From Emticicia sp. BO119 (GTDB lineage Bacteria > Bacteroidota > Bacteroidia > Cytophagales > Spirosomataceae), in contig NZ_JACETV010000002.1 of the NCBI RefSeq assembly GCF_013912375.1, positions 992,001-1,056,000 of the forward strand: a stretch of DNA of 64,000 bases. Reading direction: 5' to 3'. Each line of letters starts with the position of its first letter. Position 1 is the stretch's first letter. Of the stretch, positions 1 through 8,917 are shown in pieces. The translations under genes were made by a program, and so were the position numbers. The notes beneath the pieces were generated by a model. It saw only the letters and a list, made by a program, of their open reading frames with translations. It was not told where the DNA came from and did no database searches.

Positions 1-1
1 T

Positions 2-505
2 GTAGTACTGGCCTTCATTATGTTTTATCAGATTCAGTTATATCCTGATATGTTCTTGCAGGTGTTCTTTTTTATCACCAACCTGATTGGTTTCTGGCAA
101 TGGAAATACCCGAAAGAGCAGGAAGCTAATAAGAAAAATGAATTAAAAATAAGTCAATTATCTTTGCAGCAATTCGGGTTACTTACGCTTATCGGATTAA
201 TGGGTACTGCCTTATTAGGTACATTTGCCAAAAATCTTCATGAATGGTTGCCTATGGTTTTTAGCCTGCCAAGTGCTTTCCCTTATATGGATTCTTTTAC
301 GACTGTAATGAGTATTTTTGCTACATTCCTGCTCATTCGCAAAAAAGTGGAGGCATGGTGGGTTTGGTTAGGTGTAGATATTATCAGTACATATATGTAT
401 TATATAAAGGAGGTAAAACTCTACTCACTGCTCTATGCAGTATTTTGTATAATAGCCTTATTTGGTGCAGTAAATTGGACGAAAGAGTATAAGAGAGCAT
501 TATGA
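2..505 (+). CDS. pnuC: PnuC-type nicotinamide riboside transporter, 5' end outside the window
   Basis: This is the C-terminal part of a PnuC family inner-membrane transporter for nicotinamide riboside or a related NAD precursor. The reading frame is open to the window edge, and the Met at position 20 lies in mid-helix, so it is not the start. Visible are at least four hydrophobic helices and the family's aromatic tail, with an ATFLLIRKKVEAWWVWLGVD stretch followed by a YYIKEVKLYSLLYAVF helix and a final W-x-K-E-Y segment. PnuC proteins are usually about 200 residues and about 167 are visible. The gene converges on the S9 peptidase gene across a short hairpin. Substrate preference among vitamin B3 or B1 forms cannot be told from sequence, because PnuT and PnuX relatives look alike. 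Confidence 0.85.
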   Translation, partial: VVLAFIMFYQIQLYPDMFLQVFFFITNLIGFWQWKYPKEQEANKKNELKISQLSLQQFGLLTLIGLMGTALLGTFAKNLHEWLPMVFSLPSAFPYMDSFTTVMSIFATFLLIRKKVEAWWVWLGVDIISTYMYYIKEVKLYSLLYAVFCIIALFGAVNWTKEYKRAL

Positions 506-510
506 AAGTG

Positions 511-535
511 AGAGCCGTATAGGTTATACGGCTCT
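511..535. terminator. hairpin between convergent genes
   Basis: A perfect 11-bp stem (AGAGCCGTATA / TATACGGCTCT) with a 3-base loop lies between the end of pnuC and the end of the S9 peptidase gene. The T-tract is weak on both sides, so it could act as a bidirectional terminator or mRNA 3'-end stabiliser. Confidence 0.6.
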
Positions 536-544
536 TCCTGAATA

Positions 545-2899
545 TTACTTCAACCTTTCCTCAAACAGCTTCAGAATCCGTTTATATTCATCCATCCATG
601 AGGTGGGTTCTACAAAGCCGTGGTCTTCCATCGGGTAACTCGCCATTTCCCAGTTCTCTTTTTTAAGTTCTATCAGGCGTTGTACCAATCGGTAAGAATC
701 CTGGATATGCACGTTTACATCGACCATACCGTGGCAAATCAACAAATGCCCTTTCAAACCTGCGGCATGATAGATAGGAGAACTTTTACGGTAAGCTAAA
801 CTATCTGTCTGAGGTTCGTTCAGAATATTAGCCGTGTAGCCATGATTATATGCTGCCCAGTCTGTTACAGGCCTTAGGGCTGCACCTGCGGCAAAAACAT
901 CGGGTGTGGTAAACATGGCCATAAGAGTAATAAAACCACCATAAGAGCCTCCATAAATACCTATTTTTTTAGGGTCGATACCGTATTTGTCGACCAGAAG
1001 CTTAGCTCCATCTACATTATCAGTCAGGTCTTTGCCACCCATAAAACGATAAATACCTGTCCGGACGTCACGACCGTAGCCTGAACTGGCCCGATAATCA
1101 ATGTCTAAAACCGTATAACCTTTATCAACCAATAAATTATGAAACATATACTCACGGAAATACTGGCTCCACCATTTATGTACATTTTGCAGATACCCTG
1201 CACCATGCACAAAAACAACAGCCTTTTTATTCTTTAGTTTTTTGGCTGGCTCATAAATGCGGGCATAAATATCTGCCCCATCACGGGCTTTAAAAGTAAT
1301 AATTTGTGGCTCTTTCCAGGCATACGCCTTAAATTCATCTGTTAATGAATTAGTGAGTTGCTCGGCTGGTGCTGCAGGTTTATTATCTTGAATAAACAAT
1401 TCCCAAGGTTTATTCATATAAGAGTAACGAATAGCAATTTGAGATTCGTCAGGAGAAAGCGTGGCATCATTGCCTCCTACCATACCTGTAATCCTGGTTC
1501 TTTCTCCACCTTTCACTGCCATTTTATAAAAATGGGTTTCACCTGGGTGCACCTCATTGGTGGTCATGTAAAACCATTGCTTATCTTTTGATAATTGTGC
1601 CTGTTGTACTTCAAATTTACCGGAGGTCAATTGTTGCTTTTCACCGGTTAGCACATTAATTGTATAAAGATGTGAATAGCCTTCAGCTTCAGACTGGAAA
1701 TAAAGCGTTTGCTCATCTACCCAGCCAATATTACCCATACTGAGTGTAAAGCCCATGCCAGGGCCACCTATCCATGCCTCATCATGTTGGCGGTCCAATA
1801 GTTTCAATTTCCCTGTGGCTGGGTCTAAAAGCATAATCCAGCGGTCTTTATTGTCAAAAGAACGCACCACTACCACAGCATTTGATCCATTCTCTGACCA
1901 GTTAGGGGCTGTAATAATGAGTTTACGGCCGGCAGGCTTCTTTTTGGTAGTATCGTTTTGTTTCTGATAATCTTTCAGAAATTCAGGTTGCTGAGTAAGA
2001 CCAACAAGGTCTTTGGTACTAATCTGATACACCGTATCTTTTTTGGTATCATATACAAAGCTCTCGTAACTACTCATAGGACTACCCACTTTGGTTCGGG
2101 CAGGCAAGTCTTGCGTAAAACCAGACTCTGTAACGTAACTTGGTACAATGGTAGTTTTTGTCCCGGTAGCTGGGGTAGAAAGACGATACGTGATGTAGCG
2201 CATGTCAGGGCTTACAACCGGAGCTTCAAGGTTCTTGCCATCTAAATATATTTCTTTCGGACGCTTCGGCTGATCGGACTTGGTATTTTTTTCGGTTTCG
2301 TCTTTTTTGTCTTTACGTTCTTTCAATATTTCAAACATGGCCAGTTGATCTGCTTTCAACCATTTTTCTTCGTCATTTAATTTGGCTTCTGCTTTTTTAC
2401 TACCTACTACGAAATTTGATATTTGTGAGATAATCCCATCTTCCAGACTCAGGCTGAATATATTACCTGCCCTTAAAAAGATAACTTTGGTTTGATCACC
2501 ACTAAAATACGGGTTTGATTCACGCTCAATAGTGTTTGTGAGTTGTTTGATTTTCAGGGTTTTGCAATACATAAGGTATAATTCACCCTGTTTTTCATAT
2601 ACTTTCAGCGAGTTATCACGGTTATAGGTACCTGATTGAGCCGGTAAGGCTCGTCTTTCTTTAGGTAAAACTTTAACAGGAGTTTTATTAGGCAGTACAA
2701 TTTTATAGAGAGAATCTCCTTTGTTTTTATCAGGATTCCACGAGAAATAAATGGTTCTGGAGTCTTCTGACCAGAAAATATTGCTGGGCGATGTGCCTAT
2801 CCATTTATAGGGTTCCTGCATAATTTTCTCGACGGTTAACTGGGCTTGGGATGCAAAAGAAAACAGTAAAACTGATAGTAAAATGAAGTGTTTTTTCAT
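545..2899 (-). CDS. Secreted S9 family prolyl oligopeptidase-type peptidase
   Basis: This 784-residue protein has a Sec signal peptide (MKKHFILLSVLLFSFASQAQ), a long beta-propeller-like region, and a C-terminal alpha/beta-hydrolase domain from about residue 540. The catalytic triad is readable: Ser652 in GGSYGGF, Asp727 in HGMVDVNV and His760 in EDHGF. This matches the dipeptidyl-peptidase IV/acylaminoacyl-peptidase branch of MEROPS S9, which cleaves short peptides in the periplasm. A Lys/Glu-rich insertion near residues 190-215 is likely a propeller loop. A CAAAnnTA motif at 2926-2933 (TAATTTTG on the minus strand) is a plausible -7 element just upstream. Exact cleavage preference is not readable. 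Confidence 0.93.
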   Translation of the reverse strand: MKKHFILLSVLLFSFASQAQLTVEKIMQEPYKWIGTSPSNIFWSEDSRTIYFSWNPDKNKGDSLYKIVLPNKTPVKVLPKERRALPAQSGTYNRDNSLKVYEKQGELYLMYCKTLKIKQLTNTIERESNPYFSGDQTKVIFLRAGNIFSLSLEDGIISQISNFVVGSKKAEAKLNDEEKWLKADQLAMFEILKERKDKKDETEKNTKSDQPKRPKEIYLDGKNLEAPVVSPDMRYITYRLSTPATGTKTTIVPSYVTESGFTQDLPARTKVGSPMSSYESFVYDTKKDTVYQISTKDLVGLTQQPEFLKDYQKQNDTTKKKPAGRKLIITAPNWSENGSNAVVVVRSFDNKDRWIMLLDPATGKLKLLDRQHDEAWIGGPGMGFTLSMGNIGWVDEQTLYFQSEAEGYSHLYTINVLTGEKQQLTSGKFEVQQAQLSKDKQWFYMTTNEVHPGETHFYKMAVKGGERTRITGMVGGNDATLSPDESQIAIRYSYMNKPWELFIQDNKPAAPAEQLTNSLTDEFKAYAWKEPQIITFKARDGADIYARIYEPAKKLKNKKAVVFVHGAGYLQNVHKWWSQYFREYMFHNLLVDKGYTVLDIDYRASSGYGRDVRTGIYRFMGGKDLTDNVDGAKLLVDKYGIDPKKIGIYGGSYGGFITLMAMFTTPDVFAAGAALRPVTDWAAYNHGYTANILNEPQTDSLAYRKSSPIYHAAGLKGHLLICHGMVDVNVHIQDSYRLVQRLIELKKENWEMASYPMEDHGFVEPTSWMDEYKRILKLFEERLK

Positions 2900-3168
2900 G
2901 TGATTCAGGGAGTAATTAGTTTTGACAAAATTACTCTATTTTATTAAGTTTGCTAATCTGATTTATTTTGATTTATTTATGATTGATTAGCTATTAACTG
3001 AAAAACTTCTCAATTCTACTTTCAGTGTAAATATTACCTTGCTTTGGCATAATAATTGGCTGATGTGTCGAATAAACGTAAAATATCAATGAAACATTGA
3101 AAGGAATTTCAGACTTTTACGTTTAATTATTAAAAATTTTTAATGATATACCTTTAGGGACTTGATAT

Positions 3169-5268
3169 ATGCAGTTTCTCTTTCCGTCTTTCTTGTGGGG
3201 TTTATTGGCTGTTTCGGTGCCAGTTATTATTCATCTCTTTAACTTTCGTCGTACCAAAAAGGTATTTTTTACGAACGTTGCCTTTCTGAAAGCGGTCGAA
3301 ACAGAGACAAGCTCATTCAGACGTATCAAGCAATGGTTGATATTGTGCTCAAGGGTTCTTTTTCTTGCGTTTCTGGCTTTTGCTTTTGCTCAACCTTTTT
3401 TGCCTGCCAAAAATGTGGGTCCTAACCGCTCGTCAGGTTTAGGTGTCAGCAGTTTGTATCTGGATAACTCGTTGAGTATGCAGAATACAACAGAAAACAA
3501 ACGCTATTTAGACCTTGCCGTTACAAAAATAGACGAACTCCTGACTTTATTCAGCCAGTCGCCTAATATACAGTTGGTAACCAATGATTTTTCAAGTGAA
3601 GACCAGGCCGTTACCAATGCTACCAAAGTAAAAGACAGATTAACCTCAATAGGGCTATCACCCAATCCACGCACATTTGAGGGTGTCTACAAGCGTCAGC
3701 GAAGTTTAGCGCAGAAACATAATGCGAGTGCCAATAATCAGTTTTTTTGGTTTTCTGATTTTCAGAAAAGTACCTCAGGTAATCTAAAAAATTTCAGAAT
3801 AGATTCTTTGGATAAGCTATTTTTGGTGCCTGTACAAGGTAAGGCTTCTCAGAATGTATTTGTTGATTCGGTGTGGCTGGCTTCGCCTTTTATCAGAGAA
3901 ATGCAGAACAATGTGCTATATGTAAAGGTATTTAATTCGGGTGATAATGAAGTTGAAAAACTACCGGTCAAATTATTTATTGATAATGCTCAGGCCTCTA
4001 CTGCTTCGGTAGATATTGCACCAAACAGCACTGCAACGGCTACATTTAATTTTACAGTAAAAGACAAGGGGTTTCATAAAGGTAAAGTGTCTTTTGATGA
4101 TCAGCCGATTACATTCGACAACGATTACTATTTTGTCTTGGATGCCTCACCTGTGATCCAGATCTTACATCTTTATCAGCAACGCAGTGCAGCAGATTAT
4201 GTCGGAAAAATATTTGATAATGACAGCCTCTTTGCTTATCAGTCTTATAGTGCCAATAACGTTGATGTGGGGCAATTTAAAAATGCTAATCTGATTGTAT
4301 TAGAAGGAGTTGAGCAGATAGCTGGTACTTTCAGGGCAAGCCTTGAGGGCTTTATTCGTCAGGGAGGAAGCCTGTTGGTAATCCCACCGTCAAATCCTGA
4401 TGCAGAAGATTATGGCCAGTTTTTAAGCGGTTTTGGAATACAGGGTATTACTGTAATCAGCCAACCACCATTACCACAAAGCCAGTTGCCTATTGCAGAA
4501 CCTAACCGCCAGAATCCATTTTATGCCGACGTATTTGAACGAACAACCCTGCAAGGCGTAGCTAATACTCCCCTTATGCAACCCGTCTGGAACTGGTCTG
4601 GAGTAGGAGAGAAGATACTGACTTTCAGGAATCTGCAAAACTTTATTACAGCTACTAATCTGACGCAAGGCAGAGTTTATATCTGTGCTTCACCGTTAGA
4701 GAGAACCTATGGTAACTTTGCCGAACACGCTTTTTTTGTGCCAACCATGTATAAGATTGCTTCAATGAGTGTAAGACAGGAACGAGCAGCCTATAATTTT
4801 AGTGAGGGAAGTATTACGATTGACATACCAAATGTAAAGAAAAATGCAACCTATAAGCTGAAGAGTGTTGTCTCGGAGGCTAATAAGAATAACTTAGAGA
4901 TTATTCCGATTCAAAGAATCAATGGAAATCAACTGACTTTAGAACTACCTAAAGCAACGCAATTGAGCGATAATCAGCTATTGGAATCTGGCTATTATGA
5001 GTTGCAGTTGGAGGGTAAAACTGAGAAGCTATTGGCGTTGAACCACGACAATGAAGAATCGAAAATGGAGTTTTATACACCCGAAGAATTGAAAAGTTTT
5101 TTTGCCGGACAAAAGAACGTAACTATTTTCGATAATTTATTAGATGGAGATTTCGTAAAAACGTTTCAGGAAACTAATATCGGTACACCTCTCTGGAAAT
5201 ATTGTGTGATATTAGCTTTGTTATTCTTAGCAATTGAGATTCTTCTGATTCGGTTTATGAAAGGGTAA
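3169..5268 (+). CDS. BatA-domain membrane protein with VWA-like domain
   Basis: The N-terminus (MQFLFPSFLWGLLAVSVPVI, then HLFNFRRTKKVFFTNVAFLK) is the two-helix BatA domain (TIGR02226 type) common in Bacteroidota. A von Willebrand A-like domain follows with a DxSxS metal-site motif (LYLDNSLSMQ, about residue 101). Next come a beta-rich, CARDB-like region near 235-330 and a domain of unknown function. One transmembrane helix sits at the very C-terminus (about 675-695), so the protein is anchored at both ends with its bulk in the periplasm. Bat proteins are linked to aerotolerance, MoxR-ATPase systems and envelope stress, but no moxR gene is adjacent. The gene stands alone and ends at a strong hairpin. 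The role is inferred from domains only. Confidence 0.85.
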   Translation: MQFLFPSFLWGLLAVSVPVIIHLFNFRRTKKVFFTNVAFLKAVETETSSFRRIKQWLILCSRVLFLAFLAFAFAQPFLPAKNVGPNRSSGLGVSSLYLDNSLSMQNTTENKRYLDLAVTKIDELLTLFSQSPNIQLVTNDFSSEDQAVTNATKVKDRLTSIGLSPNPRTFEGVYKRQRSLAQKHNASANNQFFWFSDFQKSTSGNLKNFRIDSLDKLFLVPVQGKASQNVFVDSVWLASPFIREMQNNVLYVKVFNSGDNEVEKLPVKLFIDNAQASTASVDIAPNSTATATFNFTVKDKGFHKGKVSFDDQPITFDNDYYFVLDASPVIQILHLYQQRSAADYVGKIFDNDSLFAYQSYSANNVDVGQFKNANLIVLEGVEQIAGTFRASLEGFIRQGGSLLVIPPSNPDAEDYGQFLSGFGIQGITVISQPPLPQSQLPIAEPNRQNPFYADVFERTTLQGVANTPLMQPVWNWSGVGEKILTFRNLQNFITATNLTQGRVYICASPLERTYGNFAEHAFFVPTMYKIASMSVRQERAAYNFSEGSITIDIPNVKKNATYKLKSVVSEANKNNLEIIPIQRINGNQLTLELPKATQLSDNQLLESGYYELQLEGKTEKLLALNHDNEESKMEFYTPEELKSFFAGQKNVTIFDNLLDGDFVKTFQETNIGTPLWKYCVILALLFLAIEILLIRFMKG

Positions 5269-5288
5269 GAGATGTTTCATATTATATT

Positions 5289-5325
5289 AAGACCTTTTGA
5301 GTATTGGCTCAAAAGGTCTTTTGTT
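5289..5325. terminator. Rho-independent terminator, bidirectional
   Basis: A 13-bp perfect stem (AAGACCTTTTGAG / CTCAAAAGGTCTT) with a 6-base loop is followed by TTGTTTT. It lies between the BatA-domain gene and the converging DUF6265 gene. Confidence 0.85.
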
Positions 5326-5366
5326 TTCGTAAAGATGTATTGCTATACGTCTCTACAGTTTTGGAC

Positions 5367-5873
5367 TTACTTCACACTATTAAACACAAACAGATCAGCA
5401 AATACCCATTTACCGTTTTCCTGTTTGCCGCGTTGAATTACTAATACATCTGCCCCACGTTTTTCGTAAATGATACGGATAGAACCATCTTGTTTTTCAA
5501 ACAATGCCCATTCTTTTTTAGACTCTATAAAGTTGTACCGATCAGATACTTCTTTGTCTTCAACACCAATCAATCCGGGTTTGAAATGTTTTACTAATAC
5601 AATCGGGCCTTTGTCAGTTTGCTCAAAAATAAGCATCTCATACATGGTTACTTTGTCGTCTTTCATCATGCGCATAAAGCCCGTAAGGTTGTCACCTGAG
5701 GGCTTTGCCCAAAAAGCCTCGATAGGGCCGCCGTTGAATGTTCCCTGCCAATGTCCGTGCATAAAAGATACATCGTTGAGATTTGCTTTCGATTGTGCCT
5801 GAGTATTTTTACTGAATATTAAGCAGTTGAAAAATAAAGCAAGAAGGGAAATAGTATGTATTGATTTTTTCAT
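5367..5873 (-). CDS. Secreted DUF6265-like protein
   Basis: This 168-residue protein starts at MKKSIHTISLLALFF. I chose this start because it gives a classic Sec signal peptide ending near NTQAQ; a 17-residue upstream extension is open but would spoil the signal. The mature part resembles DUF6265: an FMHGHWQGTFNGGPIEAFW motif opens a small beta-barrel-like domain, followed by GxMRMMKDDK and a C-terminal DLFVFN strand. The fold suggests a lipocalin-like ligand-binding or scaffold role, but no activity is known. The gene is monocistronic, downstream of the kor block and separated from it by a terminator hairpin. Confidence 0.75.
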   Translation of the reverse strand: MKKSIHTISLLALFFNCLIFSKNTQAQSKANLNDVSFMHGHWQGTFNGGPIEAFWAKPSGDNLTGFMRMMKDDKVTMYEMLIFEQTDKGPIVLVKHFKPGLIGVEDKEVSDRYNFIESKKEWALFEKQDGSIRIIYEKRGADVLVIQRGKQENGKWVFADLFVFNSVK

Positions 5874-5928
5874 AGAAATGTAGGTAAAGATTGATAATAA
5901 GAACAGGTAAAATAGTATGCACAAAAAT

Positions 5929-5969
5929 AGGGCTTATACATGAATTTACAAGTTTCATATATAAGCCCT
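5929..5969 (-). terminator. Terminator of the kor operon
   Basis: A 16-bp stem with one G-U pair (AGGGCTTATACATGAA / TTCATATATAAGCCCT) lies just past the korB stop. Read on the minus strand it is followed by the T-run of CTATTTTTG. Confidence 0.8.
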
Positions 5970-5985
5970 TTATTTAATTTATATT

Positions 5986-7038
5986 TTATCTTAAACTCTG
6001 GTTCAATGCTTCTAAGGCATCAATTCCAGGGCAAAGAATATCTTCTTTTAGTGCATTCAAAGGAGTCTGGCAAGTGCCTAAAACTTCGTGCAGGCTTTGC
6101 GTATTTGGCTCAATATAAATCAACCCTGTCAGAATCTCTCCTTTGCTTTTGGCATTCTGAAGCGCAATCATCGCAGATAATTTATCTTCGGGATTCCAGC
6201 CCTGGTTGAGTTTCTGTAAGTTAAGAATAGAACCATCATGCAGGGTTACTTCTTTGCTGTCTCCTTCTTCATACGAAGTCGTAATTTCTTCCATAGTTGG
6301 TACAAAATCAATGGTTGAAGTAGCCTCTATATGTTCGCGCACGTAATCATAAGATTTGGTCGAACCTGTATTATTATTGAAAGTAACACAAGGAGATATC
6401 ACATCAATCAAGGCAAAACCCGGGTGAGACATAGCAGCTTTTATCAGCGGAATCAACTGGGTTTTATCACCTGAAAAACTACGGGCTACAAATGTTGCAC
6501 CTAATTCAAGCCCCAGACCTACTAAGTCAATGGCATTGAACATGTTAGTCGAGCCTGCCTTGCTCACAGAACCAGCATCTGCCGTGGCCGAGTCCTGCCC
6601 TTTAGTAAGCCCATAGCAACCGTTGTTCATGACTATATATACCATATTGAGATTACGGCGAATCGCATGGACAAACTGTCCCATACCAATAGAAGCAGTG
6701 TCACCATCACCTGAAACACCAAAATAAACCAGATCACGATTAGCTAGATAAGCTCCTGTTGCTACCGAAGGCATACGACCATGCACAGAATTGAAGCCGT
6801 GCGAATTGCCCAAGAAATAGGCGGGAGTCTTGGACGAACACCCGATACCTGACATTTTGGCTAAACGATGAGGTTCAATTGCCAATTCGAAACAAGCCTG
6901 AATGATAGCCCCGCTGATGGAATCATGACCACAGCCTGCACAAAGGGTTGAAAGCGCGCCTTCGTAATCTTTTCTGGTATAGTTTATTTTATTTTTCGGT
7001 AAGTTTGGATGCCGAAACGTTGGACGAATGTATGTCAT
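5986..7038 (-). CDS. korB: 2-oxoacid:ferredoxin oxidoreductase, beta subunit
   Basis: This is the thiamine-diphosphate-binding beta subunit of a 2-oxoacid (probably 2-oxoglutarate) ferredoxin oxidoreductase. The enzyme decarboxylates the oxoacid to acyl-CoA and passes electrons to a [4Fe-4S] cluster. The cluster ligands are readable: Cys33 and Cys36 in LCAGCGHD, Cys67 in GIGCSSK and Cys217 in ISPCVTF. The ThDP/Mg site is VSGDGDTASIGMGQ (108-121) with MNNGCYGLTKGQ (137-148). The length of 350 residues fits the family. It lies 4 bp downstream of korA, so the subunits are cotranscribed. Substrate choice (2-oxoglutarate rather than pyruvate) is inferred from resemblance to aerobic KorB proteins and is not proven by the sequence. 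Confidence 0.93.
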   Translation of the reverse strand: MTYIRPTFRHPNLPKNKINYTRKDYEGALSTLCAGCGHDSISGAIIQACFELAIEPHRLAKMSGIGCSSKTPAYFLGNSHGFNSVHGRMPSVATGAYLANRDLVYFGVSGDGDTASIGMGQFVHAIRRNLNMVYIVMNNGCYGLTKGQDSATADAGSVSKAGSTNMFNAIDLVGLGLELGATFVARSFSGDKTQLIPLIKAAMSHPGFALIDVISPCVTFNNNTGSTKSYDYVREHIEATSTIDFVPTMEEITTSYEEGDSKEVTLHDGSILNLQKLNQGWNPEDKLSAMIALQNAKSKGEILTGLIYIEPNTQSLHEVLGTCQTPLNALKEDILCPGIDALEALNQSLR

Positions 7039-7042
7039 GTTT

Positions 7043-8845
7043 TCAGGTAGTTACAAGGGTTTTGGTAATTTCCTTTACAATTTTATCAGCTGTAATAGGC
7101 ATTCCATCGTAGTTGAGAATACGGATCAATTTTTTTGGATTGATTTCTAATTCATTTATCAGTAAAGAACGCATCTGGGCATCACGGTTTTGTTCAATCA
7201 CATAAACAATTTCATGATCATCTATAAATTGCTCCACTTCTTCATTAAAAGGAAATGCCTTAATGCGCATAGCATCCATTGCCACATCTTGTTCACGCAA
7301 TAAATCTATCGCCTCCTCTGAGGAATAAGTAGAAGTACCAAAGAAAATAACCCCGATAGGGCTCATATTTTTCTTCTGATAGAAATAGGGCTTCGGCATC
7401 AGGGTTTTAGCTGTTTCCCATTTTTTTACAAGACGCTCCATATTCCTGATATACACTGCGCTGTCTTCGGTATAAACTGCATACTCATCACGTGAAGTGC
7501 CACGTGTAAAATAAGACCCTTTGGTTGGGTGGGTACCAGGATAAGTTCTGTAAGGGATCGCGTCACCATCCACATCCAAGTATCTCCCGAAACGACCCAT
7601 GTTTTCGAGCTCTTCGGCTGACAATACCTTGCCTCTGTCGTATTGTCTTTCTTTATCCCATTCAAAAGGTTCGCTCATATGGTCGTTCATACCCAAATCA
7701 AGGTCTGTTAAAACGATGATCGGAGTTTGCAGACGTTCGGCCAAATCAAAAGCATCGGTAGTTAACTCAAAACATTCTTTAGGGTTACTGGGGAGTAATA
7801 ATATATGTTTGGTGTCGCCATGCGAAGCATAAGCTGCAATAGTAATATCAGACTGTTGTGTACGGGTAGGCATCCCTGTTGATGGACCTGTGCGTTGCAC
7901 ATCTATCAATACCGCTGGTACTTCGGCAAAATAGCCCAATCCTAAAAACTCATTCATCAGCGAAACTCCCGGCCCGCTGGTAGCCGTAAAAGACCTTGCT
8001 CCATTCCAATTGGCACCAATCACCATACCTATGGCCGCTAACTCATCTTCTGCCTGTACAATGGCATAGTTTTTTCTGCCTGTTACCTTATCTGTTCTGA
8101 ACTTTTTAGCATATTTTTCAAATTTTTCTACTACTGATGTAGATGGAGTAATCGGATACCAGGCTGCTACAGTGGCTCCGGCAAATACGGCACCTAAACC
8201 ACAGGCACCATTGCCATCAATCATGATTTTATTACCTACTTTATCTCTGCGTTCTACCCTGATATCTAAAGGATAACTAAAATTATCCTTCACATATTTC
8301 ACCCCTAATTGCAACGCCTGAACATTGGCAGGGATCAGTTTTTCTTTACCCCTGAATTGCTCAGCAAGGAGTTGCTCTAATACGCCAAATTCAATGTCCA
8401 GAAGAGCTGAGAGCGCACCAACATAAATGATATTCTTGAATAATTGTCGTTGGCGGGGGTCTGAATATTGCTCCAGGCAAATGCCCATCAATGGAATACC
8501 CAAATAGGTAATATCTTCTCTGATGTATTCTTTATGAAGAGGTTTGGTACTATCATACATGAAATATCCGCCAGGACGCACGCTCTGTACGTCTTTTAAC
8601 ATGCTTTGTGGATTAACCGATACCATTAAATCTATCCCCTCACGTCGGCCTAAATAACCTTTTTCACTGATGCGCACTTCGTACCAGGTTGGTAAGCCCT
8701 GAATATTGGAAGGAAAGATATTTTTTGGTGTAACGGGAATCCCCATGCGGAAGATGGCTTTAGCAAACATACCGTTGGCACTGGCAGACCCTGTACCGTT
8801 TACATTGGCAAAGCGTACTACAAAATCATTAATAAGTTCTGACAT
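7043..8845 (-). CDS. korA: 2-oxoacid:ferredoxin oxidoreductase, fused gamma-alpha subunit
   Basis: This is the partner of korB. An N-terminal gamma domain (about residues 1-190, starting MSELINDFVVRFANVNGTGS) is fused to the alpha pyrimidine-binding domain, which begins near NGACGLGAVFAGATVAAWYP. The alpha part carries the conserved YPITPSTSVVE and the CoA/substrate-loop region SGPGVSLMNEFLGL. I chose the internal ATG at 8845 because the family starts at this RFANVNGTG segment; 12 extra residues (MPDRDGPTIRLK) are open upstream. The length of about 600 residues is normal for the fused form. Together with korB it makes the alpha-beta enzyme that lets aerobes run an oxygen-tolerant, ferredoxin-linked step of the TCA cycle. 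Confidence 0.93.
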   Translation of the reverse strand: MSELINDFVVRFANVNGTGSASANGMFAKAIFRMGIPVTPKNIFPSNIQGLPTWYEVRISEKGYLGRREGIDLMVSVNPQSMLKDVQSVRPGGYFMYDSTKPLHKEYIREDITYLGIPLMGICLEQYSDPRQRQLFKNIIYVGALSALLDIEFGVLEQLLAEQFRGKEKLIPANVQALQLGVKYVKDNFSYPLDIRVERRDKVGNKIMIDGNGACGLGAVFAGATVAAWYPITPSTSVVEKFEKYAKKFRTDKVTGRKNYAIVQAEDELAAIGMVIGANWNGARSFTATSGPGVSLMNEFLGLGYFAEVPAVLIDVQRTGPSTGMPTRTQQSDITIAAYASHGDTKHILLLPSNPKECFELTTDAFDLAERLQTPIIVLTDLDLGMNDHMSEPFEWDKERQYDRGKVLSAEELENMGRFGRYLDVDGDAIPYRTYPGTHPTKGSYFTRGTSRDEYAVYTEDSAVYIRNMERLVKKWETAKTLMPKPYFYQKKNMSPIGVIFFGTSTYSSEEAIDLLREQDVAMDAMRIKAFPFNEEVEQFIDDHEIVYVIEQNRDAQMRSLLINELEINPKKLIRILNYDGMPITADKIVKEITKTLVTT

Positions 8846-8917
8846 TTTAAGCCGAATCGTCGGACCGTCCCTGTCGGGCATTAGTTTTATCGTTATTAAA
8901 TAATAGTCTTGTTATTA